A stretch of DNA of 64,000 bases. It comes from Mycolicibacterium gilvum. GTDB taxonomy: Bacteria > Actinomycetota > Actinomycetes > Mycobacteriales > Mycobacteriaceae. The stretch spans positions 2,914,001 to 2,978,000 of the forward strand of contig NZ_UGQM01000001.1 in NCBI RefSeq assembly GCF_900454025.1, written 5' to 3'. The position numbers were made by a program, and so were the translations under genes. Positions 12,382 to 21,502 of the stretch are shown here, piece by piece (the first letter of the stretch is position 1; each line of letters opens with the position of its first letter). The notes below the pieces were generated by a model that was not told the DNA's origin, made no database searches, and worked only from the letters and a program-made list of their open reading frames with translations.

Positions 12382-13340
12382 CCGACGCGTCGACGGTGGG
12401 CGTCGGAGCGGTCCTGGACGGACAGCTCCAGGGCTACCTCGACCACCTCGCGATCGAACGCGGGGTCGCCGCCAACACGCTGAGCTCTTACCGGCGCGAC
12501 CTGAGGCGCTACGCCGAGCATCTGAAGGCCCGCGGCGTCGGCGATCTGGCCGCGGTGACCGAGACCGACGTCAGTGAGTTCCTGGTGGCGTTGCGCCTCG
12601 GCGACCCCGACGGCGGAGTGGTGCCTCTGTCGGCGGTGTCGGCGGCCAGAGCGCTGATCGCGGTGCGGGGGTTGCACCGGTTCGCCGCCGCGGAGGGCAT
12701 CGCGGCGATCGATGTGGCGCGCGACGTCAAACCCCCGACCCCGAGCCGCCGGCTGCCCAAGAGCCTGAGCATCGACGAGGTGCTGGCGTTGCTGGAGGCC
12801 GCCGGCGGAGACAGCGAGGCGGACTCGCCGCTGACGCTGCGCAACCGGGCCCTGCTGGAACTGCTGTATTCGACGGGCGCCCGCATCTCCGAGGCCGTCG
12901 GGCTCGACATCGACGACGTTGACACCTCGGCCCGATCGGTGCTGCTGCGCGGCAAGGGGGGAAAGCAGCGACTGATCCCGATCGGGCGTCCCGCTGTGAC
13001 GGCGCTGGAGACCTACCTGGTTCGTGGCCGTCCCGACCTGGCACGCCGGGGCCGTGGGACGCCGGCGATCTTCCTCAATGCCCGCGGCGGACGCCTGTCA
13101 CGCCAGAGTGCCTGGCAGGTGCTGCAGGACGCCGCCGGACGCGCCGGGGTGACCGCGACGGTGTCGCCGCACGTGCTGCGGCACTCGTTCGCGACGCATC
13201 TGCTCGACGGCGGCGCCGACGTGCGCGTCGTGCAGGAGTTGCTGGGCCACGCCTCGGTCACCACGACGCAGATCTACACGATGGTCACGGTGAACGCCCT
13301 GCGCGAGGTGTGGGCCGGCGCGCACCCGCGCGCACGCTAA
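12378..13340 (+). CDS. xerD: tyrosine recombinase XerD
   Basis: A 320-aa site-specific recombinase that resolves chromosome dimers at dif together with XerC. It has an N-terminal SAM-like core-binding domain ([17 protein letters not shown]...) and a catalytic domain with Arg in STGARISE, Lys in GKGGKQR, H-x-x-R in HVLRHSF, His in LLGHAS and Tyr in TTTQIYT. The start GTG 12378 overlaps the Nudix stop by 4 nt. It is a core housekeeping gene here, not part of a mobile element. Confidence 0.95.
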
Positions 13341-14074
13341 CTGCCGACCAGGTACTCCGACTCCAGCACCAGGTCCGGGAGCAACGACTGGTACTCGACG
13401 TGCGTCTTGTGCTCGACGGTGTGCCAGCGGGTGCCCTCGTGCTCGCGCATGTAGCGCCGGTACTCCGGGGCGCCGGGGATCCGCACGTTGTCGGCGACCA
13501 CGAGCGACCCGCGGTGCAGCCAGCCGCGCTGCTCGATGCTCAGCAGATCGGACAGGTAGGCGCTCTTGTCGTGGTCGATGAACAGCAGGTCGACGCTGCC
13601 GGGGCCGACGCCGTGTTCGCCGGCGAGGGTGTCGAGGGTGCGTCCGCCGTCGCCGAGGGTGCCGACGACGCAGGTGACGCGGTCGGCCACCCCGGCGTGG
13701 GTCCAGATCCGTCGCGCGACCTCGGCGTTGGCGGCGGAGAACTCGACGGAGAGCACGCGTGACGACGGAGCGGCCCGGGCGATCCGCAGGGCGCTGTACC
13801 CGCAGTAGGTGCCCAGTTCCAGAGCCAGGGCCGGGTCCGCCCGACGCACCGCGGCGTCGAGCAGCGCACCCTTTTCGACTCCGACATTGACCAGCACGGC
13901 CTTCTGGACGGCGAACGCGTCGATCGCCGAGAGCACTGCATCGATGTCGCCGGGTGCGGCGTGGGTCTCGACGTGGCCGGCGCACGCGCTCTCCCTGCCG
14001 TCGCCCATCTGGCCGGTGCGCACGAACGACCGCATACCGAGCGCAAGCCGCGCCCACCGCCGAAAGGCGTTCAT
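13337..14074 (-). CDS. O-methyltransferase, catechol-OMT family (Rv1703c-like)
   Basis: A 245-aa SAM-dependent methyltransferase of the COMT-like class. The SAM-binding motif [17 protein letters not shown] is near residue 84; the Asp/His metal site lies in [11 protein letters not shown] and the following DN in VVADN. The first 25 residues are basic and hydrophobic. It is convergent with xerD; the two stop codons overlap by 4 nt. The substrate is unknown, probably a catechol-like diol. Confidence 0.88.
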   Translation of the reverse strand: MNAFRRWARLALGMRSFVRTGQMGDGRESACAGHVETHAAPGDIDAVLSAIDAFAVQKAVLVNVGVEKGALLDAAVRRADPALALELGTYCGYSALRIARAAPSSRVLSVEFSAANAEVARRIWTHAGVADRVTCVVGTLGDGGRTLDTLAGEHGVGPGSVDLLFIDHDKSAYLSDLLSIEQRGWLHRGSLVVADNVRIPGAPEYRRYMREHEGTRWHTVEHKTHVEYQSLLPDLVLESEYLVGS

Positions 14075-14198
14075 GGCGTCAGAATAGACGCCGGATCCGG
14101 TCTTGCCTGCGGGTCTGCCTCACCGATCCGTCTCTCACCGTTAAACTTGCCCGGATGTCCGCCATGCCTGCAGGTTGCCTGACCAGCGACGGTCCGGC

Positions 14199-15110
14199 AT
14201 GACCGACCCGACGGGCACTCCCGCCCCGGTAGACGCGCCAGCCGCACCGGCGGTGGCCCCGGACCCCGAACCGACACCAGGGCTGACCGGGCGGCTACCC
14301 CGGCAGATCCCCGAACCCGCACCCCGCACGTCCCACGGACCGGCCAAGGTCATCGCGATGTGCAACCAGAAGGGCGGCGTCGGCAAGACGACCTCGACGA
14401 TCAACCTGGGTGCCAGCCTCGCCGAGTACGGCAGACGGGTGCTGCTGGTCGACCTCGACCCTCAGGGCGCGCTGTCGGCGGGTCTGGGTGTGCCGCACTA
14501 CGAGCTCGAGCACACCGTGCACAACCTGCTGGTCGAACCGAGGGTGTCGATCGACCAGGTGCTGATCAAGACCCGCGTGCCCGGGCTGGATCTGGTGCCG
14601 AGCAACATCGACCTGTCGGCCGCCGAGATCCAGCTCGTCAACGAGGTCGGTCGCGAGCAGACGCTGGCCCGGGCGCTGTATCCGGTGCTGGACCGCTACG
14701 ACTACGTGCTGATCGACTGCCAGCCGTCGCTGGGGCTGCTGACGGTCAACGGGCTGGCGTGCAGCGACGGCGTCGTCATCCCGACCGAGTGCGAGTTCTT
14801 CTCGTTGCGCGGCCTGGCGCTGCTGACCGACACCGTCGAGAAGGTGCACGACAGGCTCAACCCGAAGCTGGAGATCAGCGGGATCCTGATCACCCGCTAC
14901 GACAATCGCACCGTCAACGCGCGCGAGGTGATGGCCCGCGTCGTCGAACGGTTCGGCGATCTGGTGTTCGACACCGTCATCACCCGTACCGTCCGATTTC
15001 CCGAGACCAGCGTCGCGGGCGAGCCGATCACCACCTGGGCGCCGAAATCGGCTGGCGCCGAGGCGTATCGGGCGCTGGCGCGTGAGGTCATCCACCGGTT
15101 CGGCGCGTGA
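14199..15110 (+). CDS. ParA-family ATPase of the ScpAB locus (Rv1708-like)
   Basis: A protein of about 303 aa. A disordered Pro/Ala-rich N-terminus precedes a deviant Walker A KGGVGKTTS (near residue 59) and the DLDPQG motif of ParA/Soj/MinD ATPases. It lies directly upstream of scpA-scpB, suggesting a role in chromosome organisation or segregation alongside condensin; the main parAB pair is normally near oriC. ATG 14199 is chosen; TTG 14175 is an in-frame alternative and neither has a clear ribosome-binding site. The 3' end overlaps scpA by 4 nt. Confidence 0.9.
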   Translation: MTDPTGTPAPVDAPAAPAVAPDPEPTPGLTGRLPRQIPEPAPRTSHGPAKVIAMCNQKGGVGKTTSTINLGASLAEYGRRVLLVDLDPQGALSAGLGVPHYELEHTVHNLLVEPRVSIDQVLIKTRVPGLDLVPSNIDLSAAEIQLVNEVGREQTLARALYPVLDRYDYVLIDCQPSLGLLTVNGLACSDGVVIPTECEFFSLRGLALLTDTVEKVHDRLNPKLEISGILITRYDNRTVNAREVMARVVERFGDLVFDTVITRTVRFPETSVAGEPITTWAPKSAGAEAYRALAREVIHRFGA

Positions 15111-15934
15111 GCGAGCCCGTCAGCCCGGACGAGCCCGCCACCGAGTCGACCCCCGCCGGATTCCAGGTCCGGCTGAGCAACTTCGAGGGGCCGTTCGACC
15201 TGCTGCTGCAGCTCATCTTCGGGCACCGGCTCGACGTCACCGAGGTCGCGCTGCACCAGGTCACCGACGAGTTCATCGCGTACACCAAGCAGATCGGCCC
15301 CCAGTTGGGTCTCGACGAGACGACGTCGTTCCTGGTGGTCGCCGCGACGCTCCTCGACCTCAAGGCCGCCCGACTGCTGCCCGCCGGTGAGATCCACGAC
15401 GAAGAGGATCTTGCCCTGCTCGAGGTGCGGGACCTGTTGTTCGCGCGGCTCCTGCAGTACCGGGCGTTCAAGCACGTCGCCGAGATGTTCGCCGAACTGG
15501 AAGCCGCGGCGATGCGCAGCTACCCGCGGGCGGTGTCGCTGGAGGACCGGTACTCGGATCTGCTGCCCGAGGTGATGCTCGGCGTCGATGCGACTCGGTT
15601 CGCGGAGATCGCCGCCGCGGCGTTCACGCCCCGCCCTGTCCCGTCCGTCGGTCTCGACCATCTGCACCAGGTGTCTGTCTCGGTACCCCAGCAGGCGGCG
15701 AACCTGATCGCGCTGCTCGAGCGGCGGGGGATCGGCCAGTGGGCATCGTTCACCGATCTCGTCTCGGACTGCCAGGTCCCGATCGAGATCGTCGGGCGCT
15801 TCCTCGCGCTCCTCGAGTTGTACCGGGCGCGGGCGGTAACATTCTCCCAGCCAGAGGCGCTTGGCGTGCTCCAGATCTCGTGGACAGGGGAGCGGCCGGA
15901 CAGCCAACAGTTGGCGACCGCTGACGCGGAATAG
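15107..15934 (+). CDS. scpA: segregation and condensation protein A
   Basis: A 275-aa kleisin subunit of the SMC-ScpAB condensin. The family N-terminal signature FEGPFDLLLQLIFGHRLDV begins near residue 26, followed by the helical SMC-binding bundle and a C-terminal winged helix. The GTG start overlaps the ParA-like stop. It is followed after 8 nt by scpB. Length is normal. Confidence 0.94.
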   Translation: MSEPVSPDEPATESTPAGFQVRLSNFEGPFDLLLQLIFGHRLDVTEVALHQVTDEFIAYTKQIGPQLGLDETTSFLVVAATLLDLKAARLLPAGEIHDEEDLALLEVRDLLFARLLQYRAFKHVAEMFAELEAAAMRSYPRAVSLEDRYSDLLPEVMLGVDATRFAEIAAAAFTPRPVPSVGLDHLHQVSVSVPQQAANLIALLERRGIGQWASFTDLVSDCQVPIEIVGRFLALLELYRARAVTFSQPEALGVLQISWTGERPDSQQLATADAE

Positions 15935-15942
15935 AAAAGACT

Positions 15943-16674
15943 ATGACAGAAGACATTTCGACCGGCACTGCGCCCGACGCGGTCACCGACGTCGACCCCG
16001 AAACAGATGTGATCGACGAGACCGATGACGCGCCGGCCGTCGAACTCGACGACACCGAGCTGGACTCGGTGCTCGAAGCCCTGCTTCTCGTGGTCGACAC
16101 ACCGGTGACAGTGGACACACTTGCCGGTGTCATCGACGCGCCCTCGGCGCGGGTCGCGGCCAGGCTGCAGGTGCTCGCCGACGGATACGCCGCCCGCGAC
16201 AGCGGCATCGATCTGCGCGAAGCCGCGGGCGGATGGCGGATGTACACCAGGTCGCGGTATGCGCCGTATGTGGAGAAGCTGCTGCTCGACGGCGCTCGCT
16301 CGAAGCTTACCCGCGCCGCGCTGGAGACCCTCGCGGTGGTCGCCTACCGCCAGCCGGTCACCCGCGCCCGGGTCAGCGCGGTCCGTGGCGTCAACGTCGA
16401 CGCGGTGATGCGGACGCTGATGGCGCGCGGGCTGATCACCGAGGCGGGTACCGACGCGGACTCCGGGGCTGTCACGTTCGCGACCACCGAGCTGTTCCTC
16501 GAGCGGCTCGGGCTGACGTCGCTGACCGACCTGCCCGACATCGCACCTCTGCTACCGGACGTCGACGTGATCGACGATCTCAGTGAAACCCTCAGCGACG
16601 AGCCTCGTTTCATGAAACTCAACGGCGCGTCCGCTCCCGAGGCGCCGGCGGCCATCGACGTGGATCAGGACTGA
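15943..16674 (+). CDS. scpB: segregation and condensation protein B
   Basis: A 243-aa partner of ScpA. An acidic N-terminal extension of about 40 residues is followed by two winged-helix domains (LDSVLEALLLVVDTPV ... LAVVAYRQPVTRARVSAVRGV). This is the canonical ScpB layout. The stop precedes the rluB ATG by one base. It binds ScpA and regulates SMC loading. Confidence 0.93.
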   Translation: MTEDISTGTAPDAVTDVDPETDVIDETDDAPAVELDDTELDSVLEALLLVVDTPVTVDTLAGVIDAPSARVAARLQVLADGYAARDSGIDLREAAGGWRMYTRSRYAPYVEKLLLDGARSKLTRAALETLAVVAYRQPVTRARVSAVRGVNVDAVMRTLMARGLITEAGTDADSGAVTFATTELFLERLGLTSLTDLPDIAPLLPDVDVIDDLSETLSDEPRFMKLNGASAPEAPAAIDVDQD

Positions 16675-16675
16675 C

Positions 16676-17419
16676 ATGACAGACAACGACGGAGTACGCC
16701 TGCAGAAGGTGTTGTCCCAGGCCGGAATTGCGTCCCGCCGTGTCGCGGAGAAGATGATCCGCGACGGCCGGGTCGAGGTCGACGATCGGATCGTCACCGA
16801 GCTCGGTACCCGTGTCGACCCGGCGGAGTCGGTGATTCGCGTCGACGGCGCCCGCATCACCGTCGACGACACGCTGGTGCACCTGGCCATCAACAAGCCG
16901 CGCGGCATGCACTCGACGATGTCCGACGACCGCGGCCGGCCGTGCGTCGGCGACCTCGTCGAACATCGGGTTCGTGGTAACAAGAAGCTGTTTCACGTCG
17001 GACGTCTGGACGCCGACACCGAGGGGCTGCTGCTGCTGACCAACGACGGCGAGCTCGCCCACCGGCTGATGCACCCGTCCTACGAGGTGCCCAAGTCCTA
17101 CGTCGCGACGGTGCTCGGTTCGGTTCCGCGCGGGCTCGGCCGCAAGTTGCGCGAGGGCGTCGAACTCGACGACGGTCCGGTGCAGGTCGACGATTTCGCG
17201 TTGGTCGACACCACGCCCGGTCGCACGCTGGTCCGCGTCACGCTGCACGAGGGGCGCAAGCACATCGTGCGACGGCTGCTGGCCGAAGTCGGCTTCCCGG
17301 TGCAGAACCTGGTGCGGACCGACATCGGCGGGGTTTCCCTCGGCGATCAGCGGCCCGGGAGCATCCGCGCGCTCACGCAGAAGGAGATCGGCGAACTGTA
17401 CAAGGCGGTGGGTCTGTGA
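16676..17419 (+). CDS. rluB: 23S rRNA pseudouridine synthase RluB family
   Basis: A 247-aa RsuA/RluB/RluE/RluF-class pseudouridine synthase. An N-terminal S4 domain ([20 protein letters not shown]) precedes the catalytic domain with the [17 protein letters not shown] motif, whose Asp is the nucleophile. The scpB-rluB order is widely conserved. The end overlaps the cmk GTG by 4 nt. Confidence 0.93.
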   Translation: MTDNDGVRLQKVLSQAGIASRRVAEKMIRDGRVEVDDRIVTELGTRVDPAESVIRVDGARITVDDTLVHLAINKPRGMHSTMSDDRGRPCVGDLVEHRVRGNKKLFHVGRLDADTEGLLLLTNDGELAHRLMHPSYEVPKSYVATVLGSVPRGLGRKLREGVELDDGPVQVDDFALVDTTPGRTLVRVTLHEGRKHIVRRLLAEVGFPVQNLVRTDIGGVSLGDQRPGSIRALTQKEIGELYKAVGL

Positions 17420-18102
17420 GCCGTTCTCTGGTGATCGCGATCGACGGTCCCGCGGGAACCGGAAAGTCCTCGGTGGCAAAGGGTTTGGCGCGTTCGTTGA
17501 ATGCCAGCTACCTCGACACCGGCGCGATGTACCGGATCGTGACGCTCAACGCGCTGCGTGCGGGGGTCGATCTGGGTGACGCCGCGGCGATCGCGGCGGC
17601 GACGGCTGAGGTGGATCTGGCCGTCGGCTACGACCCGGACGAGGACCGTTTCCTGCTCGCCGGCGCCGACGTGTCGGCCGAGATCCGCGGCGACGCGGTC
17701 ACCAAGGCCGTCTCGGCGGTCTCCGCGGTTCCGGCGGTACGCGCCCGTCTGGTCGAGATCCAGCGTCAACTCGCCGCGGCGGCAGGAAATGTCGTCGTCG
17801 AGGGCCGCGACATCGGGACCGTGGTGCTGCCCGACGCCGACGTGAAGATCTTCCTGACCGCGTCCGCGGAGGTGCGTGCGCAGCGGCGTACCGACCAGAA
17901 CATCGCCAACGGCCGGCCCGGGGACTACGAGTCGGTGCTGGCCGATGTCCGGCGCCGTGATCACCTCGACTCGACCCGCGCCGTGTCACCGCTGCGGGCC
18001 GCCGACGACGCGATCGTGGTCGACACCAGCGACATGAATCAACCCGAGGTCGTCGCGCACCTGGCCGAACTCGTCGAGCAGAGAGCGGGGGTGTCCCGAT
18101 GA
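17416..18102 (+). CDS. cmk: cytidylate kinase
   Basis: A 228-aa (d)CMP kinase with the P-loop [15 protein letters not shown] at residues 10-24 and the conserved YLDTGAMYR and GRDIGTVV motifs. It recycles CMP to CDP. The GTG start overlaps rluB, and the end overlaps der by 4 nt, so rluB-cmk-der is a coupled unit. Confidence 0.95.
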   Translation: MSRSLVIAIDGPAGTGKSSVAKGLARSLNASYLDTGAMYRIVTLNALRAGVDLGDAAAIAAATAEVDLAVGYDPDEDRFLLAGADVSAEIRGDAVTKAVSAVSAVPAVRARLVEIQRQLAAAAGNVVVEGRDIGTVVLPDADVKIFLTASAEVRAQRRTDQNIANGRPGDYESVLADVRRRDHLDSTRAVSPLRAADDAIVVDTSDMNQPEVVAHLAELVEQRAGVSR

Positions 18103-19538
18103 CCGGCGAGGACGATCAGTCCGGCGGTGACGGCGTCTGGTTCGACGAAGGGGACTGGGAACTCGGCGCCGACGCCGACGAGGTGGCCGCCGCCGTCGAG
18201 GAGGCCTCCGCGCCACCGCCGGTGCTGGCCGTCGTCGGCAGGCCCAATGTCGGGAAGTCGACCCTGGTCAACCGCATCCTCGGACGCCGCGAGGCCGTCG
18301 TGCAGGACATTCCCGGCGTGACCCGGGACCGGGTCTCCTACGACGCGAGCTGGCTGGGCCAGAAGTTCGTCGTCCAGGACACCGGCGGGTGGGAACCCGA
18401 CGCCAAAGGGCTGCAGCAACTCGTCGCCGACCAGGCCTCGGTGGCGATGCGCACCGCCGACGCGATCATCTTCGTCGTCGACGCCGTCGTCGGGGCCACC
18501 ACCGCGGACGAAGCCGCCGCAAAACTGTTGCAGCGCTCCGGAAAACCGGTATTCCTCGCGGCCAACAAGGTCGACAACGAGCGTGGGGAGGCCGACGCCG
18601 CCGCGCTCTGGTCGTTGGGTCTGGGGGAGCCGCACCCGATCAGCGCGATGCACGGCCGCGGGGTCGCCGACCTGCTCGATCGGGTGATCGAGGAACTACC
18701 GACGATCTCGGAGGTCAACGCCGGTGGCGGCGGCGGTCCGCGCCGCGTCGCGTTGGTAGGTAAGCCGAACGTCGGCAAATCGTCTCTGCTGAACCGGCTT
18801 TCGGGCGACGAGCGATCCGTGGTGCACGACGTCGCCGGAACCACCGTCGACCCCGTCGACTCGCTCATCGAGATGGACGGCAAGCTCTGGCGCTTCGTCG
18901 ACACCGCCGGCCTGCGCCGCAAGGTCGGACAGGCCAGCGGTCACGAGTTCTACGCGTCGGTGCGCACGCACGGCGCGATCGACTCCGCTGAGGTCGCGAT
19001 CGTGTTGATCGACGCCTCGCAGCCGCTCACCGAACAGGACCAGCGGGTGCTGTCCATGGTGATCGAGGCCGGCCGGGCGCTGGTGCTGGCGTTCAACAAG
19101 TGGGATCTGGTCGACGAGGACCGTCGCTATCTGCTCGACCGCGAGATCGATCTGCAGCTCGCGCAGCTGCAGTGGGCGCCGCGGGTGAACATCTCGGCGA
19201 AGACGGGCCGCGCGGTACAGAAACTGGTGCCGGCGCTGGAGACCTCGCTGGCGTCCTGGGACAAGCGCATCACCACCGGCCAGCTGAACACGTTCCTCAA
19301 AGAGGTGGTCGCCGCGACGCCGCCGCCGGTCCGTGGGGGCAAGCAGCCCAGGATCCTGTTCGCGACGCAGGCGACCTCGCGTCCGCCCACCTTCGTGCTG
19401 TTCACGTCCGGCTTCCTGGAGGCCGGGTACCGCCGGTTCCTGGAACGGCGGCTGCGCGAGACCTTCGGCTTCGAGGGCAGCCCGATCCGGATCAATGTGC
19501 GTGTGCGCGAGAAGCGGGGCCCGAAGTCCCGTCGGTGA
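18099..19538 (+). CDS. der: ribosome-assembly GTPase Der (EngA)
   Basis: A 479-aa protein with two tandem GTPase domains. G1 motifs are GRPNVGKST (near residue 47) and GKPNVGKSS (near residue 223). G4 motifs are NKVD and NKWD. A C-terminal KH-like domain completes it. An acidic N-terminal extension of about 40 residues is typical of actinobacterial members. It acts in 50S maturation. Confidence 0.95.
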   Translation: MTGEDDQSGGDGVWFDEGDWELGADADEVAAAVEEASAPPPVLAVVGRPNVGKSTLVNRILGRREAVVQDIPGVTRDRVSYDASWLGQKFVVQDTGGWEPDAKGLQQLVADQASVAMRTADAIIFVVDAVVGATTADEAAAKLLQRSGKPVFLAANKVDNERGEADAAALWSLGLGEPHPISAMHGRGVADLLDRVIEELPTISEVNAGGGGGPRRVALVGKPNVGKSSLLNRLSGDERSVVHDVAGTTVDPVDSLIEMDGKLWRFVDTAGLRRKVGQASGHEFYASVRTHGAIDSAEVAIVLIDASQPLTEQDQRVLSMVIEAGRALVLAFNKWDLVDEDRRYLLDREIDLQLAQLQWAPRVNISAKTGRAVQKLVPALETSLASWDKRITTGQLNTFLKEVVAATPPPVRGGKQPRILFATQATSRPPTFVLFTSGFLEAGYRRFLERRLRETFGFEGSPIRINVRVREKRGPKSRR

Positions 19539-19571
19539 TCCGGACCGGCCCACCCCGATAGGGTCGGTCGA

Positions 19572-20354
19572 GTGTCTGTCCTTGAGATGGTCCTCATCGC
19601 CGTCGCCGGTGTCGGAGCGGGTGCGATCAACGCCATCGTGGGTTCCGGCACGCTGATCACCTTCCCGACGCTGGTGACGCTGGGTTTTCCGCCCGTGACC
19701 GCGACGATGTCGAACGCGGTCGGCCTTGTCGCCGGCGGTGTGTCGGGAACCTGGGGATACCGCCGCGAACTGCGCGGTCAGTGGGACAGGCTGCGGTGGC
19801 AGTTGCCGGCGTCGTTCATCGGCGCGGCCGGCGGTGCCTGGCTGCTGCTGCATCTGCCTGAGCGGGTGTTCATTCAGGTCGTGCCCGGCCTGCTGGTCCT
19901 CGCGCTCGTGCTGGTGGTGCTGGGCCCTCGGATCCAGAACTGGGCGAAGACCCGCGCCGAGGCCGACGGACGCTCCGCCGACCATGTGTCGGCCGCCCGG
20001 ATGACGGCGCTGGTCGCCGGAACATTCCTCGTCGGCGTGTACGGCGGCTACTTCACCGCGGCGCAGGGGATCCTGCTGATCGCGGTGATGGGGGCGTTGC
20101 TGCCCGAGGACATGCAGCGGATGAACGCCGCGAAGAACCTGCTGTCGCTGGTCGTGAACATCGTCGCCGCGGTGGGCTACACGGTGGTGGCGTTCGACAG
20201 GATCAGCTGGGCCGCCGCGGGGCTGATCGCCGTCGGCTCGCTGATCGGCGGGTTCCTGGGCGCCCATTACGGGCGCCGTCTCTCACCCACCGCGCTGCGC
20301 GCGGTGATCGTCGTGGTGGGCCTCGTCGGGCTGTGGCGTCTGCTGACGGTGTAG
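19572..20354 (+). CDS. TauE/SafE-family membrane transporter (first copy)
   Basis: A 260-aa integral membrane protein with about eight hydrophobic segments and the family repeat motif (N-terminal GAGAINAIVGSGTLITFP and C-terminal GSLIGGFLGAHYGR). Family members export sulfite, sulfoacetate or other organosulfur anions. It lies 33 nt after der. A second family member follows after a leader region. Substrate not determinable. Confidence 0.85.
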   Translation: MSVLEMVLIAVAGVGAGAINAIVGSGTLITFPTLVTLGFPPVTATMSNAVGLVAGGVSGTWGYRRELRGQWDRLRWQLPASFIGAAGGAWLLLHLPERVFIQVVPGLLVLALVLVVLGPRIQNWAKTRAEADGRSADHVSAARMTALVAGTFLVGVYGGYFTAAQGILLIAVMGALLPEDMQRMNAAKNLLSLVVNIVAAVGYTVVAFDRISWAAAGLIAVGSLIGGFLGAHYGRRLSPTALRAVIVVVGLVGLWRLLTV

Positions 20355-20395
20355 GCTGACCGAGGTTTTGCAGGCTCACAGTAGGGAACCGTCGA

Positions 20396-20509
20396 ATGGC
20401 TGATCGCGTGCTCATCACGCCGGCGCCGTCCGATGTGTCCGCTCTTGAGGGATTCTGGCCGTCGCGGCGCCTGATGGCTTTCGACGAGTGGTGTTGTCCG
20501 CGTCCCTGA
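20396..20509 (+). CDS. short upstream ORF ending in Trp-Cys-Cys (candidate attenuator leader peptide)
   Basis: A 37-codon ORF (MADRVLITPAP... ending EWCCPRP) lies between the two TauE/SafE genes. An AGGGA ribosome-binding motif sits 8 nt before the ATG. Tandem Cys codons TGT TGT lie at 20492-20497, immediately before a hairpin that overlaps the stop codon. Cysteine-containing leader ORFs that attenuate sulfur-metabolism operons are known in mycobacteria, which suggests this controls the downstream exporter. Translation is inferred, not shown. Confidence 0.5.
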   Translation: MADRVLITPAPSDVSALEGFWPSRRLMAFDEWCCPRP

Positions 20510-20547
20510 CGCGCCCCCACCCGTCCTTACGGTCACCTGCGGTGACC
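20499..20547 (+). promoter_or_regulatory. tandem hairpins between leader ORF and second TauE gene
   Basis: Hairpin I, CGCGTC-CCT-GACGCG (20499-20513), includes the leader ORF stop codon and starts one base after the two Cys codons. Hairpin II, GGTCACC-TGC-GGTGACC (20531-20547), is a perfect 7-bp stem 20 nt before the exporter ATG. A ribosome stalled at the Cys codons would cover hairpin I. No T-run follows either stem, so control of translation or Rho access is more likely than intrinsic termination. Confidence 0.45.
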
Positions 20548-20566
20548 ACAGCCCCCGAAGGCAGCC

Positions 20567-21502
20567 ATGCGTTCGCTTCTCATCTTCACCCTTGTCGGTG
20601 CAGGCGCCCAGCTCGTCGACGGCGCCCTGGGGATGGCCTTCGGCGTCACGGCCACCACCCTGCTGGTGCTCTCGGGCGTCGGCGCGGCCCAGGCCAGTGC
20701 GGCGGTGCATCTCGCCGAGGTCGGGACCACCTTCGCGTCCGGGCTCTCGCACTGGAAGTTCAAGAACATCGACTGGGCGTTGGTGCTCAAGCTGGGCGGG
20801 CCGGGTGCGGTCGGCGCGTTCCTCGGCGCGACGGTGCTCTCGTCGCTGTCGACCGAGCACGCCACCCCGCTGATGGCGGGCATCCTCGTGGCCATCGGCA
20901 CCTATGTGCTGTTGCGGTTCTCGTTGCGCACCCCGCTGACCTTCGGGGCCAGGGGAGCCAGCCACAGCACGAAGTTCCTTGCGCCCCTGGGGTTGTTCGG
21001 TGGCTTCATCGACGCCTCGGGCGGCGGTGGCTGGGGGCCCGTCACCACCAGCACGCTGCTGTCGCAGGGCAAGACGGCGCCGCGGACCGTGATCGGGTCT
21101 GTCAGCGCGTCGGAGTTCCTGGTGGCGGTGTCGGCGTCGCTGGGCTTCCTGATCGGCCTGCGCCAGGAGTTCCTGGAGAACTGGCCGGTGGTCGTCGGTC
21201 TCATGGTCGGCGGCGTGATCGCCGCTCCGTTCGCGGCCTGGTTGGTCAGCCGGATCAGCCCCGCGCTGCTGGGCACCGCGGTCGGCGGCGTGATCGTGCT
21301 GACGAACAGCCAGAAGCTGGTGCACTTCTTCGACATCCAGTGGCCGTGGTCGACCGCGATCTACACGCTGATCGTCGTCGCGTGGGTATCGCTGGTGGTG
21401 TACGCGTGGCGGGTGTCGCGGGCACCGAGATTCGCGCCGGAAGGCGCCGACATGGCGCCCGGTGCGACGCCGGACGCGGCGTCAGAAACCATCACGCGCT
21501 GA
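20567..21502 (+). CDS. TauE/SafE-family membrane transporter (second copy)
   Basis: A 311-aa membrane protein with about eight transmembrane segments and TauE/SafE signatures (AQLVDGALGMAFGVTATTLL at the N-terminus and GGFIDASGGGGWGPV in the middle). It is distinct from the first copy in length and sequence. The likely role is export of sulfite or a related sulfur anion. It appears to be under control of the leader ORF. Its 3' end overlaps the convergent photolyase-like gene by 21 nt. Confidence 0.87.
   Translation: MRSLLIFTLVGAGAQLVDGALGMAFGVTATTLLVLSGVGAAQASAAVHLAEVGTTFASGLSHWKFKNIDWALVLKLGGPGAVGAFLGATVLSSLSTEHATPLMAGILVAIGTYVLLRFSLRTPLTFGARGASHSTKFLAPLGLFGGFIDASGGGGWGPVTTSTLLSQGKTAPRTVIGSVSASEFLVAVSASLGFLIGLRQEFLENWPVVVGLMVGGVIAAPFAAWLVSRISPALLGTAVGGVIVLTNSQKLVHFFDIQWPWSTAIYTLIVVAWVSLVVYAWRVSRAPRFAPEGADMAPGATPDAASETITR

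Noticed and set aside
20354..20566. SAM-type riboswitch upstream of the second TauE gene
   Set aside because: I could not fit any SAM riboswitch core; the short ORF with Cys codons and two hairpins explains the region better.
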